DNA of 64,000 nt from Mangrovibacter phragmitis. Lineage in GTDB: Bacteria; Pseudomonadota; Gammaproteobacteria; Enterobacterales; Enterobacteriaceae. A program made the position numbers and the translations under genes. The stretch spans positions 310,001 to 374,000 of the forward strand of contig NZ_LYRP01000001.1 of NCBI RefSeq assembly GCF_001655675.1, in the 5' to 3' direction. Shown here in pieces: positions 49,635 through 61,735 of the stretch. Below the pieces are notes generated by a model. The model saw nothing but the letters and a program-made list of their open reading frames with translations, had not been told where the DNA came from and ran no database searches. The stretch's first letter is position 1; every line of letters starts with the position of its first letter.

Positions 49635-50023
49635 AATATCCCCAGCAGTGGTACTTGAGTGGTGGCAATTCGGAAAATGATATAAAGCACCACCAGTGCC
49701 AGCAAAAATGCAAACCAGCGAACCTGCGGGTTGCGTGGCCCACGGCCTAACGCAATAAACCCTAAAACAATGTAAATGATAACGCCAAATAGCTTTTCAG
49801 TCAGCCATGCGCCTTGTGGGGTAAATGGATAGAGATGCTTTAGCAGCATGAGCGCCACACCGCTTGCCAGTAGTAAAGTATCGTTTACATGCGGAACAAT
49901 ACGCACCCAACGCTTACCCATAACCGGAGCATTGCTGTGTAACCACCAGTAACGCAGTACAAACAGCCCAACAGAAATACATAAAGTAATAATATGCACC
50001 CGTAACACGACCAGCTCAGCCAT
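49631..50023 (-). CDS. ychQ: SirB2 family membrane protein YchQ
   Basis: 130-residue inner-membrane protein with four hydrophobic helices (ITLCISVGLFVLRYWWL, TLLLASGVALMLL, GVIIYIVLGFIAL, FLLALVVLYIIF). Same length as E. coli YchQ. Function unknown. It begins 2 bases after prmC and overlaps ychA, so all three are translated from one message. Confidence 0.94.
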   Translation of the reverse strand: MAELVVLRVHIITLCISVGLFVLRYWWLHSNAPVMGKRWVRIVPHVNDTLLLASGVALMLLKHLYPFTPQGAWLTEKLFGVIIYIVLGFIALGRGPRNPQVRWFAFLLALVVLYIIFRIATTQVPLLGIL

Positions 50024-50025
50024 TA

Positions 50026-50868
50026 TTATTCCTCCGGCATACTGTAGCGCCCAAGAGTCAGGCGGTCGTTATTCCCATAATCTTTGACAGTTTCGACCTG
50101 GTTATAGCCTGCAGCACAGAACAACGCACGCACTGATTCCCCCTGCTTCCATCCATGTTCGAGTAATAACCAACCACCGGGGGTAAGGACGCCCCGGGCC
50201 TGCGACACCAGCTCAGCTAAATCAGCAAGCCCATTCTCTTTGGCTACCAATGCGCTGCGCGGCTCAAAACGCACATCGCCCTGCCCGAGATGTTCATCTG
50301 TTTCATCAATATAAGGGGGATTACTGACTACCAGACTGAACCGTTGAGAACTGACTGCGGAAAGCCAGTTGCTTTGCAAAAACTGGGCATTGGAAATGCC
50401 TGAACGGGCAGCGTTACGCCGGGCGAGTTCCACCGCTTCCGGAATCAAATCAACACCCGTGACCTGGCAGTCAGGGCGTTCACTGGCAATTGCCAGCGCA
50501 ATCGCGCCAGTTCCTGTTCCTGCATCCAAAATCTGGCATGCTTCTGCCGGTATGCGCGCCAAAGCCTGCTCGACCAGGCATTCGGTATCCGGCCGCGGTA
50601 TCAGCGTGTGTGGCGAAACATAAAGTGGTAGCGACCAGAACTCACGCTCACCCAGGATATAAGCAACGGGCTCGCCATTTTTTCGTCGGGCCAGCAATGT
50701 TTCAGCCTGATGGTACTGTTCCGGGCTTAGTTCAGTTTCACCAAACGCCAGCAAAAAGGTGCGCCCTTTGCCCGTTACATGACTGAGTAATATTTCCGCA
50801 TCACGCCGCGGGCTGTCGCTGTCACAGAGATGCTCAGCCGCATGGGCCAGCCATTCACTAAAATCCAT
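50026..50868 (-). CDS. prmC: Release-factor glutamine methyltransferase PrmC
   Basis: Methylates the Gln of the GGQ motif in RF1 and RF2 using SAM, raising termination efficiency. 280 residues: N-terminal helical substrate domain, SAM loop ILDAGTGTGAIALAIA, and the catalytic SNPPYIDE. Its ATG overlaps the prfA TAA as TAATG, so it is translationally coupled to its own substrate. Confidence 0.97.
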   Translation of the reverse strand: MDFSEWLAHAAEHLCDSDSPRRDAEILLSHVTGKGRTFLLAFGETELSPEQYHQAETLLARRKNGEPVAYILGEREFWSLPLYVSPHTLIPRPDTECLVEQALARIPAEACQILDAGTGTGAIALAIASERPDCQVTGVDLIPEAVELARRNAARSGISNAQFLQSNWLSAVSSQRFSLVVSNPPYIDETDEHLGQGDVRFEPRSALVAKENGLADLAELVSQARGVLTPGGWLLLEHGWKQGESVRALFCAAGYNQVETVKDYGNNDRLTLGRYSMPEE

Positions 50869-51950
50869 TATTCCTGCTCAGACAGTGCAGCAAGCTGGTC
50901 TGCCTGGTATTCCTGAATCACAGGCTCGATCAGCATATCCAGCTTACCTTCCATCACTTCGTCCAGACGATAAAGAGTGAGGTTGATTCGGTGATCGGTC
51001 ACCCTTCCCTGAGGGAAATTATAGGTCCGGTTACGGTCAGAGCGATCACCTGTTCCCAACAAGTTACGCCGGGTTGTCGCTTCTACCTGTTGTCGGCGGG
51101 ACTCTTCCTGTGCACGAATCCTCGCGCCCAAAACAGACAGCGCTTTCGCTTTGTTTTTATGTTGGGAACGTTCGTCCTGACATTCCACCACAATCCCTGT
51201 CGGTAAGTGAGTGATACGGATCGCGGAATCAGTGGTGTTAACATGTTGCCCACCCGCTCCGGAGGAGCGGAAAGTATCAATACGTAAATCAGCAGGGTTG
51301 ATATCTGGCATTTCTGCTTCGGGCAACTCCGGCATAACCGCAACGGTACAGGCAGAAGTGTGAATTCGCCCCTGAGATTCTGTAGCCGGCACACGCTGCA
51401 CACGATGACCACCGGACTCAAATTTCAAACGCCCATACACTCCGTCACCACTCACCCGGGCAATCACTTCTTTATACCCACCATGTTCACCGTCGTTGGA
51501 ACTCATTATCTCAACCTGCCAACGGCGAGATTCTGCATAGCGGCTGTACATACGGAATAAATCACCAGCAAAAATCGCTGCTTCATCACCACCTGTCCCT
51601 GCGCGCACTTCCACAAAAGCGCTACGTTCATCGTCGGGGTCTTTAGGCAACAGCAATAACTGAAGTTGTTGCTCCAGGCTTTCCTGCATCTTGCGCGCCT
51701 GGTCCAATTCTTCCTGCGCCATTTCGCGCATTTCCGGGTCACTCAGCAGGCTCTCTGCGGTTTCAATATCTTCTGCGTTTTGCTGCCATTGCTGGAAACA
51801 ACGCGATACATCAGCCAGTTGAGCATATTCACGCGACAGTGCGCGAAAACGCTCCTGATCCGCGATAGTCGCAGCATCACCCAGCAACGCCTGAACTTCT
51901 TCATGGCGCTCGTACAGGGCTTCCAGTTTGGCAACAATAGAGGGCTTCAT
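50868..51950 (-). CDS. prfA: Peptide chain release factor 1
   Basis: Recognises UAA and UAG and triggers peptide release. 360 residues as in E. coli: the codon-reading PAT tripeptide in [14 protein letters not shown] and the catalytic GGQ in [17 protein letters not shown], modified by PrmC. It lies 42 bases after hemA in the same operon. Confidence 0.98.
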   Translation of the reverse strand: MKPSIVAKLEALYERHEEVQALLGDAATIADQERFRALSREYAQLADVSRCFQQWQQNAEDIETAESLLSDPEMREMAQEELDQARKMQESLEQQLQLLLLPKDPDDERSAFVEVRAGTGGDEAAIFAGDLFRMYSRYAESRRWQVEIMSSNDGEHGGYKEVIARVSGDGVYGRLKFESGGHRVQRVPATESQGRIHTSACTVAVMPELPEAEMPDINPADLRIDTFRSSGAGGQHVNTTDSAIRITHLPTGIVVECQDERSQHKNKAKALSVLGARIRAQEESRRQQVEATTRRNLLGTGDRSDRNRTYNFPQGRVTDHRINLTLYRLDEVMEGKLDMLIEPVIQEYQADQLAALSEQE

Positions 51951-51992
51951 GGATTGAAGATTACCTTTGTAAAAAGAGAAATGGGAAAAGAA

Positions 51993-53249
51993 CTAATCCA
52001 GCCCGAGGCTGTTGCGCAGGAGTTGCAGGCGTTCTTCATCGCCATCACGGGCGGCCTGCTGTAAAGCTTTTGTTGGGGTATGGATCAGTTTTTGTGTCAG
52101 TTTACGGGCAAGATCCTGAATGACAGCATTCGCATCTTCGCCCTGAGCCAGAGCAGCAAGTGCGCGTTCAGCCAGATCATCGCGAACATGCTCAGCATGA
52201 GCACGGAAATCCCGAATCGTTTCTGTCGCGCTCTGCGCACGCAGCCATGACATAAACTCGCCTGTTTCCTGGGTAACAATGGCTTCAGCCTGCTGCGCTG
52301 CTGCCTGGCGTTGAGCCATATTATGCTCAATGATGGACTGAAGATCGTCCACACTATAGAGATAAGCATTAGGCACATTGCTGACTTCTGGTTCGACATC
52401 CCGCGGTACAGCAATGTCAACCAGCAATACTGGCTGATTTCGGCGTTTCTTCATCGCCCGTTCAACCATTCCTTTGCCAATAATAGGTAAAGGACTGGCA
52501 GTGGAACTGATAATGATATCGGCCTGATATAACCGCTCATCGACATCACCAAGGGTGATAACCTCTGCACCCACTTCCTGGGCAAGCAGTTGTGCCCTTT
52601 CCCGGGTGCGGTTCGCGATTATCATCTGTTTGACTTTATGTTCACGCAAATGCCTTGCGACCAGCTCGATGGTTTCGCCCGCTCCCACCAACATCACGGT
52701 GACAGAAGAGAGTGACTCAAAAATTTGCCGGGCAAGCGTACAGGCAGCAAAAGCGACAGAGACTGCACTGGCGCCGATTTCTGTCTCAGTGCGAACACGT
52801 TTTGCCACCGAAAACGACTTCTGGAACATTCTTTCCAGCTCGCCAGACACAGAGTGTTCACGTTGTGAATCTGCGAACGCTTTTTTAACCTGACCAAGAA
52901 TCTGTGGTTCACCTAAAACCAGGGAATCCAGGCCACTGGCAACCCGCATTAAATGGCTGACTGCATCGTTATCTTTATGCCAGTACAGGCTTTGGCGAAC
53001 ATCAGCTTCATCCAGTTGATGGTAATCACACAGCCAGCGCACCAGTTGCTCTTGCAGGTCGCTTTGCTCTTCAACACTCAAATACAATTCAGTACGGTTG
53101 CACGTTGATAACACCACGCCACCCTGTACCTTAGGCTGCGCAAGCAAGCTATTAAGCGCATGATCAAGGGTCTCTGGCGTGAACGAAACACGTTCCCGCA
53201 AAGAGACTGGGGCTGTTTTATGGTTAATACCTAACGCTAATAGAGTCAT
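51993..53249 (-). CDS. hemA: Glutamyl-tRNA reductase
   Basis: First committed step of haem synthesis: reduces Glu-tRNA to glutamate-1-semialdehyde. 418 residues: catalytic Cys50 in [17 protein letters not shown] fold [17 protein letters not shown], and a C-terminal helical dimerisation domain. The N-terminal [20 protein letters not shown] is the segment that in Salmonella marks HemA for haem-regulated proteolysis. First gene of the minus-strand operon, divergent from lolB. Confidence 0.98.
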   Translation of the reverse strand: MTLLALGINHKTAPVSLRERVSFTPETLDHALNSLLAQPKVQGGVVLSTCNRTELYLSVEEQSDLQEQLVRWLCDYHQLDEADVRQSLYWHKDNDAVSHLMRVASGLDSLVLGEPQILGQVKKAFADSQREHSVSGELERMFQKSFSVAKRVRTETEIGASAVSVAFAACTLARQIFESLSSVTVMLVGAGETIELVARHLREHKVKQMIIANRTRERAQLLAQEVGAEVITLGDVDERLYQADIIISSTASPLPIIGKGMVERAMKKRRNQPVLLVDIAVPRDVEPEVSNVPNAYLYSVDDLQSIIEHNMAQRQAAAQQAEAIVTQETGEFMSWLRAQSATETIRDFRAHAEHVRDDLAERALAALAQGEDANAVIQDLARKLTQKLIHTPTKALQQAARDGDEERLQLLRNSLGLD

Positions 53250-53436
53250 TTCTGGCGAGTAGTACCGACATCACTATGGATTTCTGGATGCATCATACAA
53301 TATGCGTCATATCAATTAAAGTAAGCTACCGCTTTCGGAGTAATAGATAATTTTATGATTTATGACAACTTGCCCATAGACGCTATGGCCTGTGGGCGAT
53401 AGCATGCGTGCAACTGACCATAAAAGGGATGTCATT

Positions 53437-54063
53437 GTGATAACTTTTTCTTCTGCCCGGCTGTTACGCCTGGTCCCACTTGCCAGCCTGATGCTGACTG
53501 CCTGTGCACTTAACTCACCAAAACAACCGGGTAAAAGCCCGAACTCCCCACAGTGGGTTCAACGTGAAAGTGCAATTAAAGCGGTGACGCAATACCAGAC
53601 CCGCGGCGCTTTTGCTTTTCTTACTGAGCAACAAAAGGTCTATGCGCGTTTTTTCTGGCAACAGACTGGCGCAGATAAATACCGCCTGTTGCTTACTAAC
53701 CCACTTGGCAGCACAGAGCTGGAGCTGGATGCACAACCAGGTCAGGTGATTCTGGTTGATAACAAAGGCAAACGTTATGTTTCTGATAACGCCGAAGAGA
53801 TGATTGAAAAACTGACAGGTATGTCGATTCCGCTGCAAAGCCTGCGCCAGTGGATGGTTGGGCTACCAGGCGATGCTACCGATTATACACTGGACGGGCA
53901 GTATCAGTTAGACACGCTCAATTACACAGTTAATGGCAAAACCTGGCACGTCACTTATTCCGGTTACAATACGAAAGTTACTCCTTCGATGCCCGACAAT
54001 ATGGAGTTAACCAATGGTGACCAGCGCATCAAGTTGAAAATGGATAACTGGATTATTAAATGA
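53437..54063 (+). CDS. lolB: Outer-membrane lipoprotein receptor LolB
   Basis: Accepts lipoproteins from LolA and inserts them into the outer membrane. The 208-residue precursor has a lipobox LTAC with lipidated Cys23 followed by Ala, so it is sorted to the outer membrane. It contains [28 protein letters not shown] use the GTG at 53437 (8 bases after AAGGGA), giving the E. coli-like signal peptide. The frame is open back to 53392. The stop overlaps the ispE start as ATGA. Confidence 0.95.
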   Translation: MITFSSARLLRLVPLASLMLTACALNSPKQPGKSPNSPQWVQRESAIKAVTQYQTRGAFAFLTEQQKVYARFFWQQTGADKYRLLLTNPLGSTELELDAQPGQVILVDNKGKRYVSDNAEEMIEKLTGMSIPLQSLRQWMVGLPGDATDYTLDGQYQLDTLNYTVNGKTWHVTYSGYNTKVTPSMPDNMELTNGDQRIKLKMDNWIIK

Positions 54064-54917
54064 CAACGTTGTGGCCAGCACCCGCTAAACTGAATTTATT
54101 TCTCTACATTACTGGTCGCCGGGCTGATGGTTACCACAACCTGCAGACTCTGTTCCAGTTTCTGGATTATGGCGATACGGTTGAGGTAACTCTGACGGAC
54201 AATGGTCAGATACAGTTACAAACACAGGTAGCTGGCGTACCCGAAGAACAGAACCTGCTGGTGCGGGCCGCTCGTTTATTGCACAGCTACGCACTGAGCA
54301 AAGGACAGATTGCAGCGTCCTGTGGGGCGTTATTGTCAGTTGATAAGAAACTCCCGATGGGCGGCGGCCTTGGTGGTGGTTCATCTGATGCTGCGACAGT
54401 TTTGGTTGCACTGAATGCGCTCTGGCAAGCCAGTCTCACTGAAGATGAATTGGCCGCACTGGGTTTGCAATTAGGTGCAGACGTGCCTGTGTTTGTGCGT
54501 GGGCACGCAGCCTTCGCCGAAGGCGTGGGCGAGCAACTCACGCCTGCCACACCTGCTGAAAAATGGTATTTAGTGATTCACCCTGGCGTGAGCATATCCA
54601 CACCATTGATTTTTACTGATCCGGATCTGCCCAGAAATACACCAGTAAGGTCTCTGGAAACGTTACTAAAATGTGAATTCAAGAATGATTGCGAAGTTAT
54701 CGCAAGAAAACGTTTTCGCGAGGTTGATAGAGCGCTTTCCTGGCTGTTAGAATACGCGCCGTCGCGCCTGACTGGTACCGGTGCATGTGTTTATGCTGAA
54801 TTTAACACAGAAGCGGAAGCCCGTCAGGTTCTTGAGCAAGCCCCGCAATGGTTACAGGGTTTTGTGGCTAAAGGGCAAAATCTTTCGCCGCTCCTTCGCA
54901 GCCTTCGGGGAATCTGA
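54060..54917 (+). CDS. ispE: 4-diphosphocytidyl-2-C-methylerythritol kinase
   Basis: ATP-dependent kinase of the MEP isoprenoid pathway. 285 residues, GHMP fold: [21 protein letters not shown] at the N-terminus, the phosphate loop [16 protein letters not shown], and [12 protein letters not shown] near the C-terminus. Its ATG overlaps the lolB TGA by 4 bases. Confidence 0.97.
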   Translation: MTTLWPAPAKLNLFLYITGRRADGYHNLQTLFQFLDYGDTVEVTLTDNGQIQLQTQVAGVPEEQNLLVRAARLLHSYALSKGQIAASCGALLSVDKKLPMGGGLGGGSSDAATVLVALNALWQASLTEDELAALGLQLGADVPVFVRGHAAFAEGVGEQLTPATPAEKWYLVIHPGVSISTPLIFTDPDLPRNTPVRSLETLLKCEFKNDCEVIARKRFREVDRALSWLLEYAPSRLTGTGACVYAEFNTEAEARQVLEQAPQWLQGFVAKGQNLSPLLRSLRGI

Positions 54918-55004
54918 GTGCAGGTGACAACGTCACCCTTGTTCCAGACGTTGCATGCTGCGCTTAATTAATACACCGGATGGTGAAAAAACGGCCCCCA
55001 TTAG

Positions 55005-55997
<993 letters not shown>

Positions 55998-56010
55998 TAG
56001 CATAATTTAC

Positions 56011-56038
56011 GAAAAACCCGCTCAGGCGGGTTTTTTTT
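56011..56038 (+). terminator. prs terminator
   Basis: AAAACCCGC TCA GGCGGGTTTT followed by a long T-run, 14 bases after the prs stop. Confidence 0.95.
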
Positions 56039-56117
56039 GTTACCAACTCAATTTGTAATACTAATTGCCTCCTTCACTGGTTTGACCACCTTGTGATGCG
56101 CATCTGGGTGCTGGATT

Positions 56118-57809
56118 GTGAAACGATCAATTTTTTCTCACCTTATGCCGTTCTATGCATTAAAAGAAGCTTGCCTGCAGCAAAAGTACACACTGGCACG
56201 TTTTTACCGTGACCTGATAGCTGGTCTGACAGTTGGCATAATAGCCATACCATTAGCTATGGCCCTCGCCATTGGCAGTGGCGTTGCTCCGCAATACGGT
56301 TTATATACTTCAGCAATTGCCGGTATTGTAATTGCTATTACAGGAGGGTCGCGGTTTAGTGTCTCCGGCCCAACTGCAGCATTTGTTGTTATCCTCTACC
56401 CGGTATCACAGCAATTTGGTCTGGCTGGGTTATTGATTGCTACCATGCTCTCCGGGGTCTTCCTGATACTATTTGGGCTGGCTCGTTTTGGTCGGCTTAT
56501 TGAATACATCCCGCTACCGGTTACTCTGGGTTTCACTTCAGGTATCGCCATCACCATTGCCACCATGCAAATCAAAGATTTTTTTGGTTTAACACTGGTT
56601 CATGTCCCTGAACATTACCTGAATAAACTCTTCGCACTGATAACTGCACTTCCTACCCTCAACTGGGGCGATACTCTGCCAGGAATTGTCACACTGGGTA
56701 CGCTAATTATGTGGCCTCGCTTAGGGATCCGCTTCCCCGGCCATTTACCTGCACTGGTTGCCGGGTGTGCAGTAATGGCAGTGGTTAAAATGATGGGTGG
56801 AGATGTGGCAACAATCGGGTCACGCTTTCACTATCTGTTACCCGATGGCAGCCACGGAAATGGTATTCCGCAGGTTTTACCTCAACTAATGCTTCCCTGG
56901 ACTCTGCCTGGTAGCAGTTTTACCCTCTCCTGGTCTACCGTTCAGGCCTTATTACCTGCCGCATTCTCTATGGCAATGCTGGGTGCTATTGAATCCTTAC
57001 TGTGCGCCGTTGTGCTCGATGGTATGACCAGCACCAAACATAATGCCAACAGTGAATTACTTGGACAGGGCTTCGGCAACGTGATTGCGCCATTTTTCGG
57101 GGGAATTACTGCAACAGCAGCTATAGCCCGCTCTGCCGCCAATGTGCGCGCCGGGGCAACCTCACCTGTTGCAGCAATTATCCACGCAATCCTGGTTTTA
57201 CTGGCAATTTTACTGCTCGCCCCCTGGCTTTCCTGGCTGCCACTGGCTTCAATGGCCGCGTTGCTACTGATAGTTGCCTGGAATATGAGTGAAGCCCATA
57301 AAGTCATTAACTTATTCCGCCGCGCGCCGCCGGATGACATTATCGTGATGTTGCTGTGTATGTCGTTGACAGTATTGTTCGATATGGTTATTGCCATCAG
57401 CGTGGGTATTGTGCTCGCATCTTTATTGTTTATGCGGCGCATAGCACAAATGACTCGTCTGGCACCCGTTGCTCAGCCGCTGCCAGAAACCGTCCTGGCA
57501 ACCCGCATTACAGGCCCGTTATTCTTCGCTGCCGCAGACGGCATTTTTGAGCAACTGGTTGGGCAAATAGCAGGCAAACGCGTGGTTGTACTGAACTGGC
57601 ATGGTGTCACCTTACTGGATGCCGGCGGGCTCGCTGCTCTTGAGCGTTTTATCAACCGCCTGCCGGAAGGCACTGAGTTACGTATTTGCGAACTGGGCTT
57701 TCAGCCATTACGAACACTTGCCCGGGCGGGAGTAAAACCCATCGCTGGCAAGCTCACATTCTTCCCCAGTTTTGAAGATGCAATCAAAGATATCCTGCAA
57801 ACTCAATGA
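56118..57809 (+). CDS. dauA: C4-dicarboxylate/sulfate-family transporter DauA
   Basis: SLC26/SulP transporter; in E. coli it carries succinate and other C4-dicarboxylates aerobically at acidic pH. 563 residues: about 12-14 transmembrane segments (SulP signature [32 protein letters not shown]), then a cytosolic STAS domain from about residue 450 ([34 protein letters not shown]). Start GTG at 56118 by similarity to E. coli MNKIFSSHVMPF. E. coli DauA is 559 residues. Confidence 0.94.
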   Translation: MKRSIFSHLMPFYALKEACLQQKYTLARFYRDLIAGLTVGIIAIPLAMALAIGSGVAPQYGLYTSAIAGIVIAITGGSRFSVSGPTAAFVVILYPVSQQFGLAGLLIATMLSGVFLILFGLARFGRLIEYIPLPVTLGFTSGIAITIATMQIKDFFGLTLVHVPEHYLNKLFALITALPTLNWGDTLPGIVTLGTLIMWPRLGIRFPGHLPALVAGCAVMAVVKMMGGDVATIGSRFHYLLPDGSHGNGIPQVLPQLMLPWTLPGSSFTLSWSTVQALLPAAFSMAMLGAIESLLCAVVLDGMTSTKHNANSELLGQGFGNVIAPFFGGITATAAIARSAANVRAGATSPVAAIIHAILVLLAILLLAPWLSWLPLASMAALLLIVAWNMSEAHKVINLFRRAPPDDIIVMLLCMSLTVLFDMVIAISVGIVLASLLFMRRIAQMTRLAPVAQPLPETVLATRITGPLFFAAADGIFEQLVGQIAGKRVVVLNWHGVTLLDAGGLAALERFINRLPEGTELRICELGFQPLRTLARAGVKPIAGKLTFFPSFEDAIKDILQTQ

Positions 57810-57822
57810 GGTAATAAAACAG

Positions 57823-57856
57823 TACGCCCCAGCCGGGAACCCGGCTGGGGCGCAAA
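57823..57856. terminator. dauA/ychH hairpin
   Basis: CGCCCCAGCCGGG and CCCGGCTGGGGCG form a very stable 13-bp stem with a 2-base loop between two convergent genes. Flanking T-runs are short on both strands, so some readthrough is possible. Confidence 0.75.
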
Positions 57857-57875
57857 ATAAGAAGATGAAAGCGAT

Positions 57876-58151
57876 TCAGCTGTGGCGATGCTGTTTACGC
57901 TGGCAACGCTTATCGAAGTGGCGAACCCACCAGTAACGGTCAGCAACCGCCTCATGTCCACTCACTCGCGCACCAACCAACCAAAGTATGGCACCCGCGA
58001 ATATACCAAAGATAGCGCCATGACCCAGCATCTCAGAAATATTCAGTTGAGGTAACTGATTCAGGACGGACAAACCAACCCCGGCAACCATCACCACGAG
58101 ACCAAACCCCATTAAAAAATTGCCGAGTAACGAAGCGTTTTTACGTTTCAT
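57876..58151 (-). CDS. ychH: Stress-related membrane protein YchH
   Basis: 91-residue inner-membrane protein with two hydrophobic helices (LMGFGLVVMVAGVGLSVL, GAIFGIFAGAILWLVGA) and a tail WWVRHFDKRCQRKQHRHS. Matches E. coli YchH (92 residues), which is induced by stress and under CRP control. Divergent from pth. Ribosome site AGGTGA. Confidence 0.94.
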   Translation of the reverse strand: MKRKNASLLGNFLMGFGLVVMVAGVGLSVLNQLPQLNISEMLGHGAIFGIFAGAILWLVGARVSGHEAVADRYWWVRHFDKRCQRKQHRHS

Positions 58152-58482
58152 ATGTCACCTCCGGTAAAAAGTGGTTCGGTGGGGCTCCCCCCTCCTTTGA
58201 TTAAAGTATAAGCAAAACATTCTGGCGCAGTGTGCGTACAGGATCACAATAATGGCGTTAACATGACATTCTTTTACAAATAACTATTTGAATAAATGTA
58301 TTTTATAATGGTTACCCCTATGAATTATTCCTTTTTAGCCCTGTTATTTCCCCATGAGAACAGTATCTGACTGCGCAATAAAAACAGTCCTGGGTACAAA
58401 ACAGCATTTCCTGATCGTGCTTTGTCATCTCCGTGCCGACCCGCTAAAATACAGCGCACTTATTTAATGCAGGAAGATGCAT
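58152..58482. other. ychH-pth divergent intergenic region
   Basis: 331 bases, AT-rich in the middle, with no gene-like frame. It probably carries the promoters of both genes; none could be assigned confidently. Confidence 0.4.
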
Positions 58483-59064
58483 GTGGCTATTAAGTTAATT
58501 GTAGGGCTGGCGAACCCTGGCGCGGAATACGCCGCGACCCGCCATAATGCTGGCGCATGGTATGTTGATTCACTCGCACAACGTCATAACCAGTCTCTGA
58601 AAGATGACCCGAAGTTTTTTGGTTATTCTGCCCGTATTCAGGTTAATGGGAGTGATGTCCGGTTGCTGGTTCCTACTACGTTTATGAACCTGAGCGGCAA
58701 ATCAGTGCTGGCGATGGCGAGCTTTTATCGCATTATGCCGGATGAAATTCTGGTTGCACATGATGAGCTTGACCTGCCGCCCGGTGTGGCGAAATTTAAA
58801 ACAGGTGGCGGCCACGGCGGCCATAACGGGCTGAAAGATATCATTAGTAAACTGGGGAATAACCCTGGATTTCACCGCTTGCGAGTGGGTATTGGCCACC
58901 CTGGCGATAAAAATAAAGTCACCGGTTTTGTACTGGGGAAACCACCATTATCTGAGCAACAAGCAATTGATGCGGCTATTGATGAAGCCGTGCGCTGCAC
59001 AGATATTTTATTCAAAGATGGCCTTACTCTGGCAACAAACCGCCTGCACGCCTTCAAAGGCTAG
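58483..59064 (+). CDS. pth: Peptidyl-tRNA hydrolase
   Basis: Recycles peptidyl-tRNA that drops off the ribosome. 193 residues: catalytic His21 in [10 protein letters not shown], Asn in GLANPG, Asp in [11 protein letters not shown], and [14 protein letters not shown] prefer the GTG at 58483 (8 bases after AGGA, and the E. coli start type) over the ATG at 58477, which is only 2 bases from the ribosome site. Confidence 0.96.
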   Translation: MAIKLIVGLANPGAEYAATRHNAGAWYVDSLAQRHNQSLKDDPKFFGYSARIQVNGSDVRLLVPTTFMNLSGKSVLAMASFYRIMPDEILVAHDELDLPPGVAKFKTGGGHGGHNGLKDIISKLGNNPGFHRLRVGIGHPGDKNKVTGFVLGKPPLSEQQAIDAAIDEAVRCTDILFKDGLTLATNRLHAFKG

Positions 59065-59232
59065 ATGTTTGCCACACTCTGGTGCGGTTGAGCGGATTTC
59101 TTGCTGGCCGCGCCGCACATGCAATTGCCGCCCTTACATGGCGCTTTGTGTGTATAATAGCTATCAGACTATTTTATTCTTCATCAGGTTAATTATAACC
59201 CTTTGATTTAAGTGATTAAGGTGATCTAAACC

Positions 59233-60327
59233 ATGGGATTCAAATGCGGTATTGTCGGCTTGCCGAACGTGGGTAAGTCCACATTGTTCAACGCACTCAC
59301 TAAAGCGGGAATTGAAGCCGCAAACTTTCCGTTTTGCACCATTGAGCCAAACACTGGTGTTGTGCCCATGCCAGACCCACGCCTGGATAAACTGGCAGAA
59401 ATTGTTAAACCACAACGGATTTTGCCCACCACGATGGAATTCGTTGATATTGCCGGCCTGGTTAAAGGCGCATCTAAAGGTGAAGGCCTTGGTAACCAGT
59501 TCCTGACGAATATTCGTGAGACTGAAGCGATTGGCCACGTTGTGCGTTGTTTTGAAAACGACAACATCATTCATGTGAACAATAAAGTTGACCCGGCTGA
59601 CGACATTGACGTTATTAATACTGAGCTGGCGCTGTCTGATCTGGATACTTGCGAGCGCGCCATTCATCGCGTTCAGAAAAAAGCCAAAGGCGGTGACAAA
59701 GACGCCAAAGCTGAACTGGCTGCATTGGAAAAATGCCTGCCACAGCTGGAAAATGCTGGCATGTTGCGTGCACTCAAAACACTGACAGATGAAGACAAAG
59801 CGGCTATCAAATACCTGAGCTTCCTGACACTTAAGCCGACGATGTATATCGCCAACGTCAACGAAGATGGTTTTGAAAACAATCCGTATCTGGACACAGT
59901 GAAAGAAATTGCAGCTGCTGAAGGCTCTGTCGTGGTTGCCGTATGTGCTTCTGTCGAATCAGATATCGCTGAGCTGGATGATGCAGACCGTGACGAATTT
60001 ATGGCTGAACTGGGCCTTGAAGAACCCGGCCTGAACCGTGTAATTCGTGCAGGTTATGAACTGCTTAACCTGCAAACCTACTTCACTGCTGGTGTGAAAG
60101 AAGTCCGGGCCTGGACTATCCCTGTTGGTGCCACCGCACCGCAAGCTGCGGGTAAAATCCATACCGACTTCGAAAAAGGCTTTATCCGCGCACAAACTAT
60201 CGCTTATGAAGACTTTATAACCTATAAGGGTGAACAGGGTGCGAAAGAAGCCGGTAAGATGCGTGCTGAAGGGAAAGACTATATTGTTAAAGATGGCGAT
60301 ATTATGAACTTCCTGTTCAACGTCTAA
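59233..60327 (+). CDS. ychF: Obg-family ATPase YchF
   Basis: Universally conserved P-loop protein that prefers ATP over GTP, binds ribosomes and modulates oxidative stress and leaderless mRNA translation. 364 residues: G1 [10 protein letters not shown]2/G3 segments ending [17 protein letters not shown]4 replaced by NVNE (which explains ATP preference), a helical coiled arm, and a C-terminal TGS domain ([30 protein letters not shown]). Intact at its 3' end, although an integrated element starts just downstream. Confidence 0.98.
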   Translation: MGFKCGIVGLPNVGKSTLFNALTKAGIEAANFPFCTIEPNTGVVPMPDPRLDKLAEIVKPQRILPTTMEFVDIAGLVKGASKGEGLGNQFLTNIRETEAIGHVVRCFENDNIIHVNNKVDPADDIDVINTELALSDLDTCERAIHRVQKKAKGGDKDAKAELAALEKCLPQLENAGMLRALKTLTDEDKAAIKYLSFLTLKPTMYIANVNEDGFENNPYLDTVKEIAAAEGSVVVAVCASVESDIAELDDADRDEFMAELGLEEPGLNRVIRAGYELLNLQTYFTAGVKEVRAWTIPVGATAPQAAGKIHTDFEKGFIRAQTIAYEDFITYKGEQGAKEAGKMRAEGKDYIVKDGDIMNFLFNV

Positions 60328-60341
60328 TTCGTTTCTGTTGT

Positions 60342-60369
60342 CTCATGCGATCTCAGTAAATCGCATGAG
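60342..60369. repeat. Inverted repeat after ychF
   Basis: CTCATGCGAT and ATCGCATGAG form a perfect 10-bp inverted repeat with an 8-base loop, between the ychF stop and its terminator. It may be an RNA 3' structure or part of a recombination site. Confidence 0.7.
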
Positions 60370-60385
60370 GACTGGAAAACCCCAT

Positions 60386-60414
60386 AAAATCCACGCACTT
60401 GCGTGGATTTTTCT
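60386..60414 (+). terminator. ychF terminator
   Basis: AAAATCCACGC ACTT GCGTGGATTTTT followed by T-rich sequence. Last backbone feature recognised before the integrated element. Confidence 0.93.
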
Positions 60415-60457
60415 TTTCATAATGTCTCAACTCATCTCATAACCGCGCAGTCAAAAA

Positions 60458-60509
60458 TGAGTACAGACATGAGTACAATCAGTTTTCATCTTCATTTTAG
60501 GTGAGTACA
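60458..60509 (+). repeat. Three TGAGTACA direct repeats upstream of integrase
   Basis: TGAGTACA occurs at 60458-60465, 60470-60477 and 60502-60509, all in the same orientation, just before the integrase gene. The first two are 12 bases apart. Repeats in this position suit arm-type integrase or excisionase binding sites, or an operator for int; either is inference. Confidence 0.65.
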
Positions 60510-60541
60510 ATAGCGGTATAAGAAATAGACAAGGACTCGCT

Positions 60542-61735
60542 ATGCTCACTGATACGCAATGTCGCACTGCTAAGCCGAAAGAAAAACTCTATCGACTCAA
60601 TGACTTCAATGGTCTCTACCTCGAAGTGAAACCCAACGGCAAAAAGGCATGGCGCTATCGGTTTAAACTCAACGGCAAATCCAGCATGTTCGCGTTGGGT
60701 GAGTACCCAACGGTCAAACTTGCCGAAGCTCGAGAGAAATGTGAGCAAGCGCGTAAACAAGTCGCGGATGGAGTTAGCCCGACACAGGCTCGCCAGTTAG
60801 ATAAGATTCGCAAGGTCAACGACGCATCCAACACCTTTGAGCTGATCGCTAAAGAGTGGTTGCAGATGAAAGACTGGGCCGAAATTACCAAAACGCGGCG
60901 ACTGGATATGCTCGAACGAGTGGTTTTCCCTGCAATTGGTAAGCTCCCAGTCAGAGAGATCACTCCACATCACATTCTTAAAATTCTTCAGGAAACGGCT
61001 AAGCGCGGCGCTCCGACCGTTGCCGCTGAAGCCCGCCGCACCATTTCATCCGTTTTTGAACTGGCGGTGGCGACGCTAAGAGCAGATAGCGATCCTGTCT
61101 GGCCAGTGCGTAAGGCGATTCCGGCGAATAAGACACAGCACAAACAGGCATTAAACCCACAAAAAATCGGGAAGCTGTTAAGCTGTTTTGATAACAGTCG
61201 TGGCTCATACCAGGTTAACTATTGCATGTGGCTCATGTGGTGGACGCTGGCGCGACCAGCCGAAGTAACTGAGGCTGAATGGACAGAATTCGATCTCGAT
61301 AACGCACTGTGGACCATTCCGTCAACGCGAATGAAAGCCCGCAGAGAACACGTTATTCCCCTTCCCTCCCAGGCTGTCAACATGCTCAGAACGCTACAGG
61401 GATTAACCGGGCATCGACAGCACCTTTTTCCGGGCAGGGATAATCCGAAAGGTCCAATGACATCGCACTCCCTGCGCCAGCTACTTAAAAGCCTCGGCTG
61501 GAGTGGCATTTATAGCCCCCACGCTACAAGAACTACAGGAAGTACGCGTTTAAACGAATTGGGCTATCGACCTGATGCTATTGAGGCCCAACTTGCGCAC
61601 GCTGATACCAACAATGTTCGTCGCACATACAACCATGCAACTTATCTTGATGAGCGAAAGGTTATGATGCAGGAATGGGCTGATAAGCTTGAAGAATGGG
61701 TAGGAAGCGCGCGCAGCACTATTGATGTATCGTAA
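60542..61735 (+). CDS. P4-type tyrosine recombinase / integrase
   Basis: Site-specific recombinase for integration and excision of the element. 397 residues: N-terminal Arm/DUF4102 domain (GLYLEVKPNGKKAWRYRFKLNGK, ALGEYPTVKLAEAREK), core-binding SAM-like domain about 100-190, and a catalytic domain with Arg in LARPAEVTEAEW, HxxR in SPHATRTTGSTRLNELG, His in QLAHAD and the nucleophilic Tyr in RRTYNHATYLDERKVMMQEW. All catalytic residues are present, so it is probably functional. The ATG lies about 7 bases after AGGA. Confidence 0.95.
   Translation: MLTDTQCRTAKPKEKLYRLNDFNGLYLEVKPNGKKAWRYRFKLNGKSSMFALGEYPTVKLAEAREKCEQARKQVADGVSPTQARQLDKIRKVNDASNTFELIAKEWLQMKDWAEITKTRRLDMLERVVFPAIGKLPVREITPHHILKILQETAKRGAPTVAAEARRTISSVFELAVATLRADSDPVWPVRKAIPANKTQHKQALNPQKIGKLLSCFDNSRGSYQVNYCMWLMWWTLARPAEVTEAEWTEFDLDNALWTIPSTRMKARREHVIPLPSQAVNMLRTLQGLTGHRQHLFPGRDNPKGPMTSHSLRQLLKSLGWSGIYSPHATRTTGSTRLNELGYRPDAIEAQLAHADTNNVRRTYNHATYLDERKVMMQEWADKLEEWVGSARSTIDVS

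Noticed and set aside
56942-57442. 166-codon minus-strand frame
   Set aside because: Antisense shadow of dauA.
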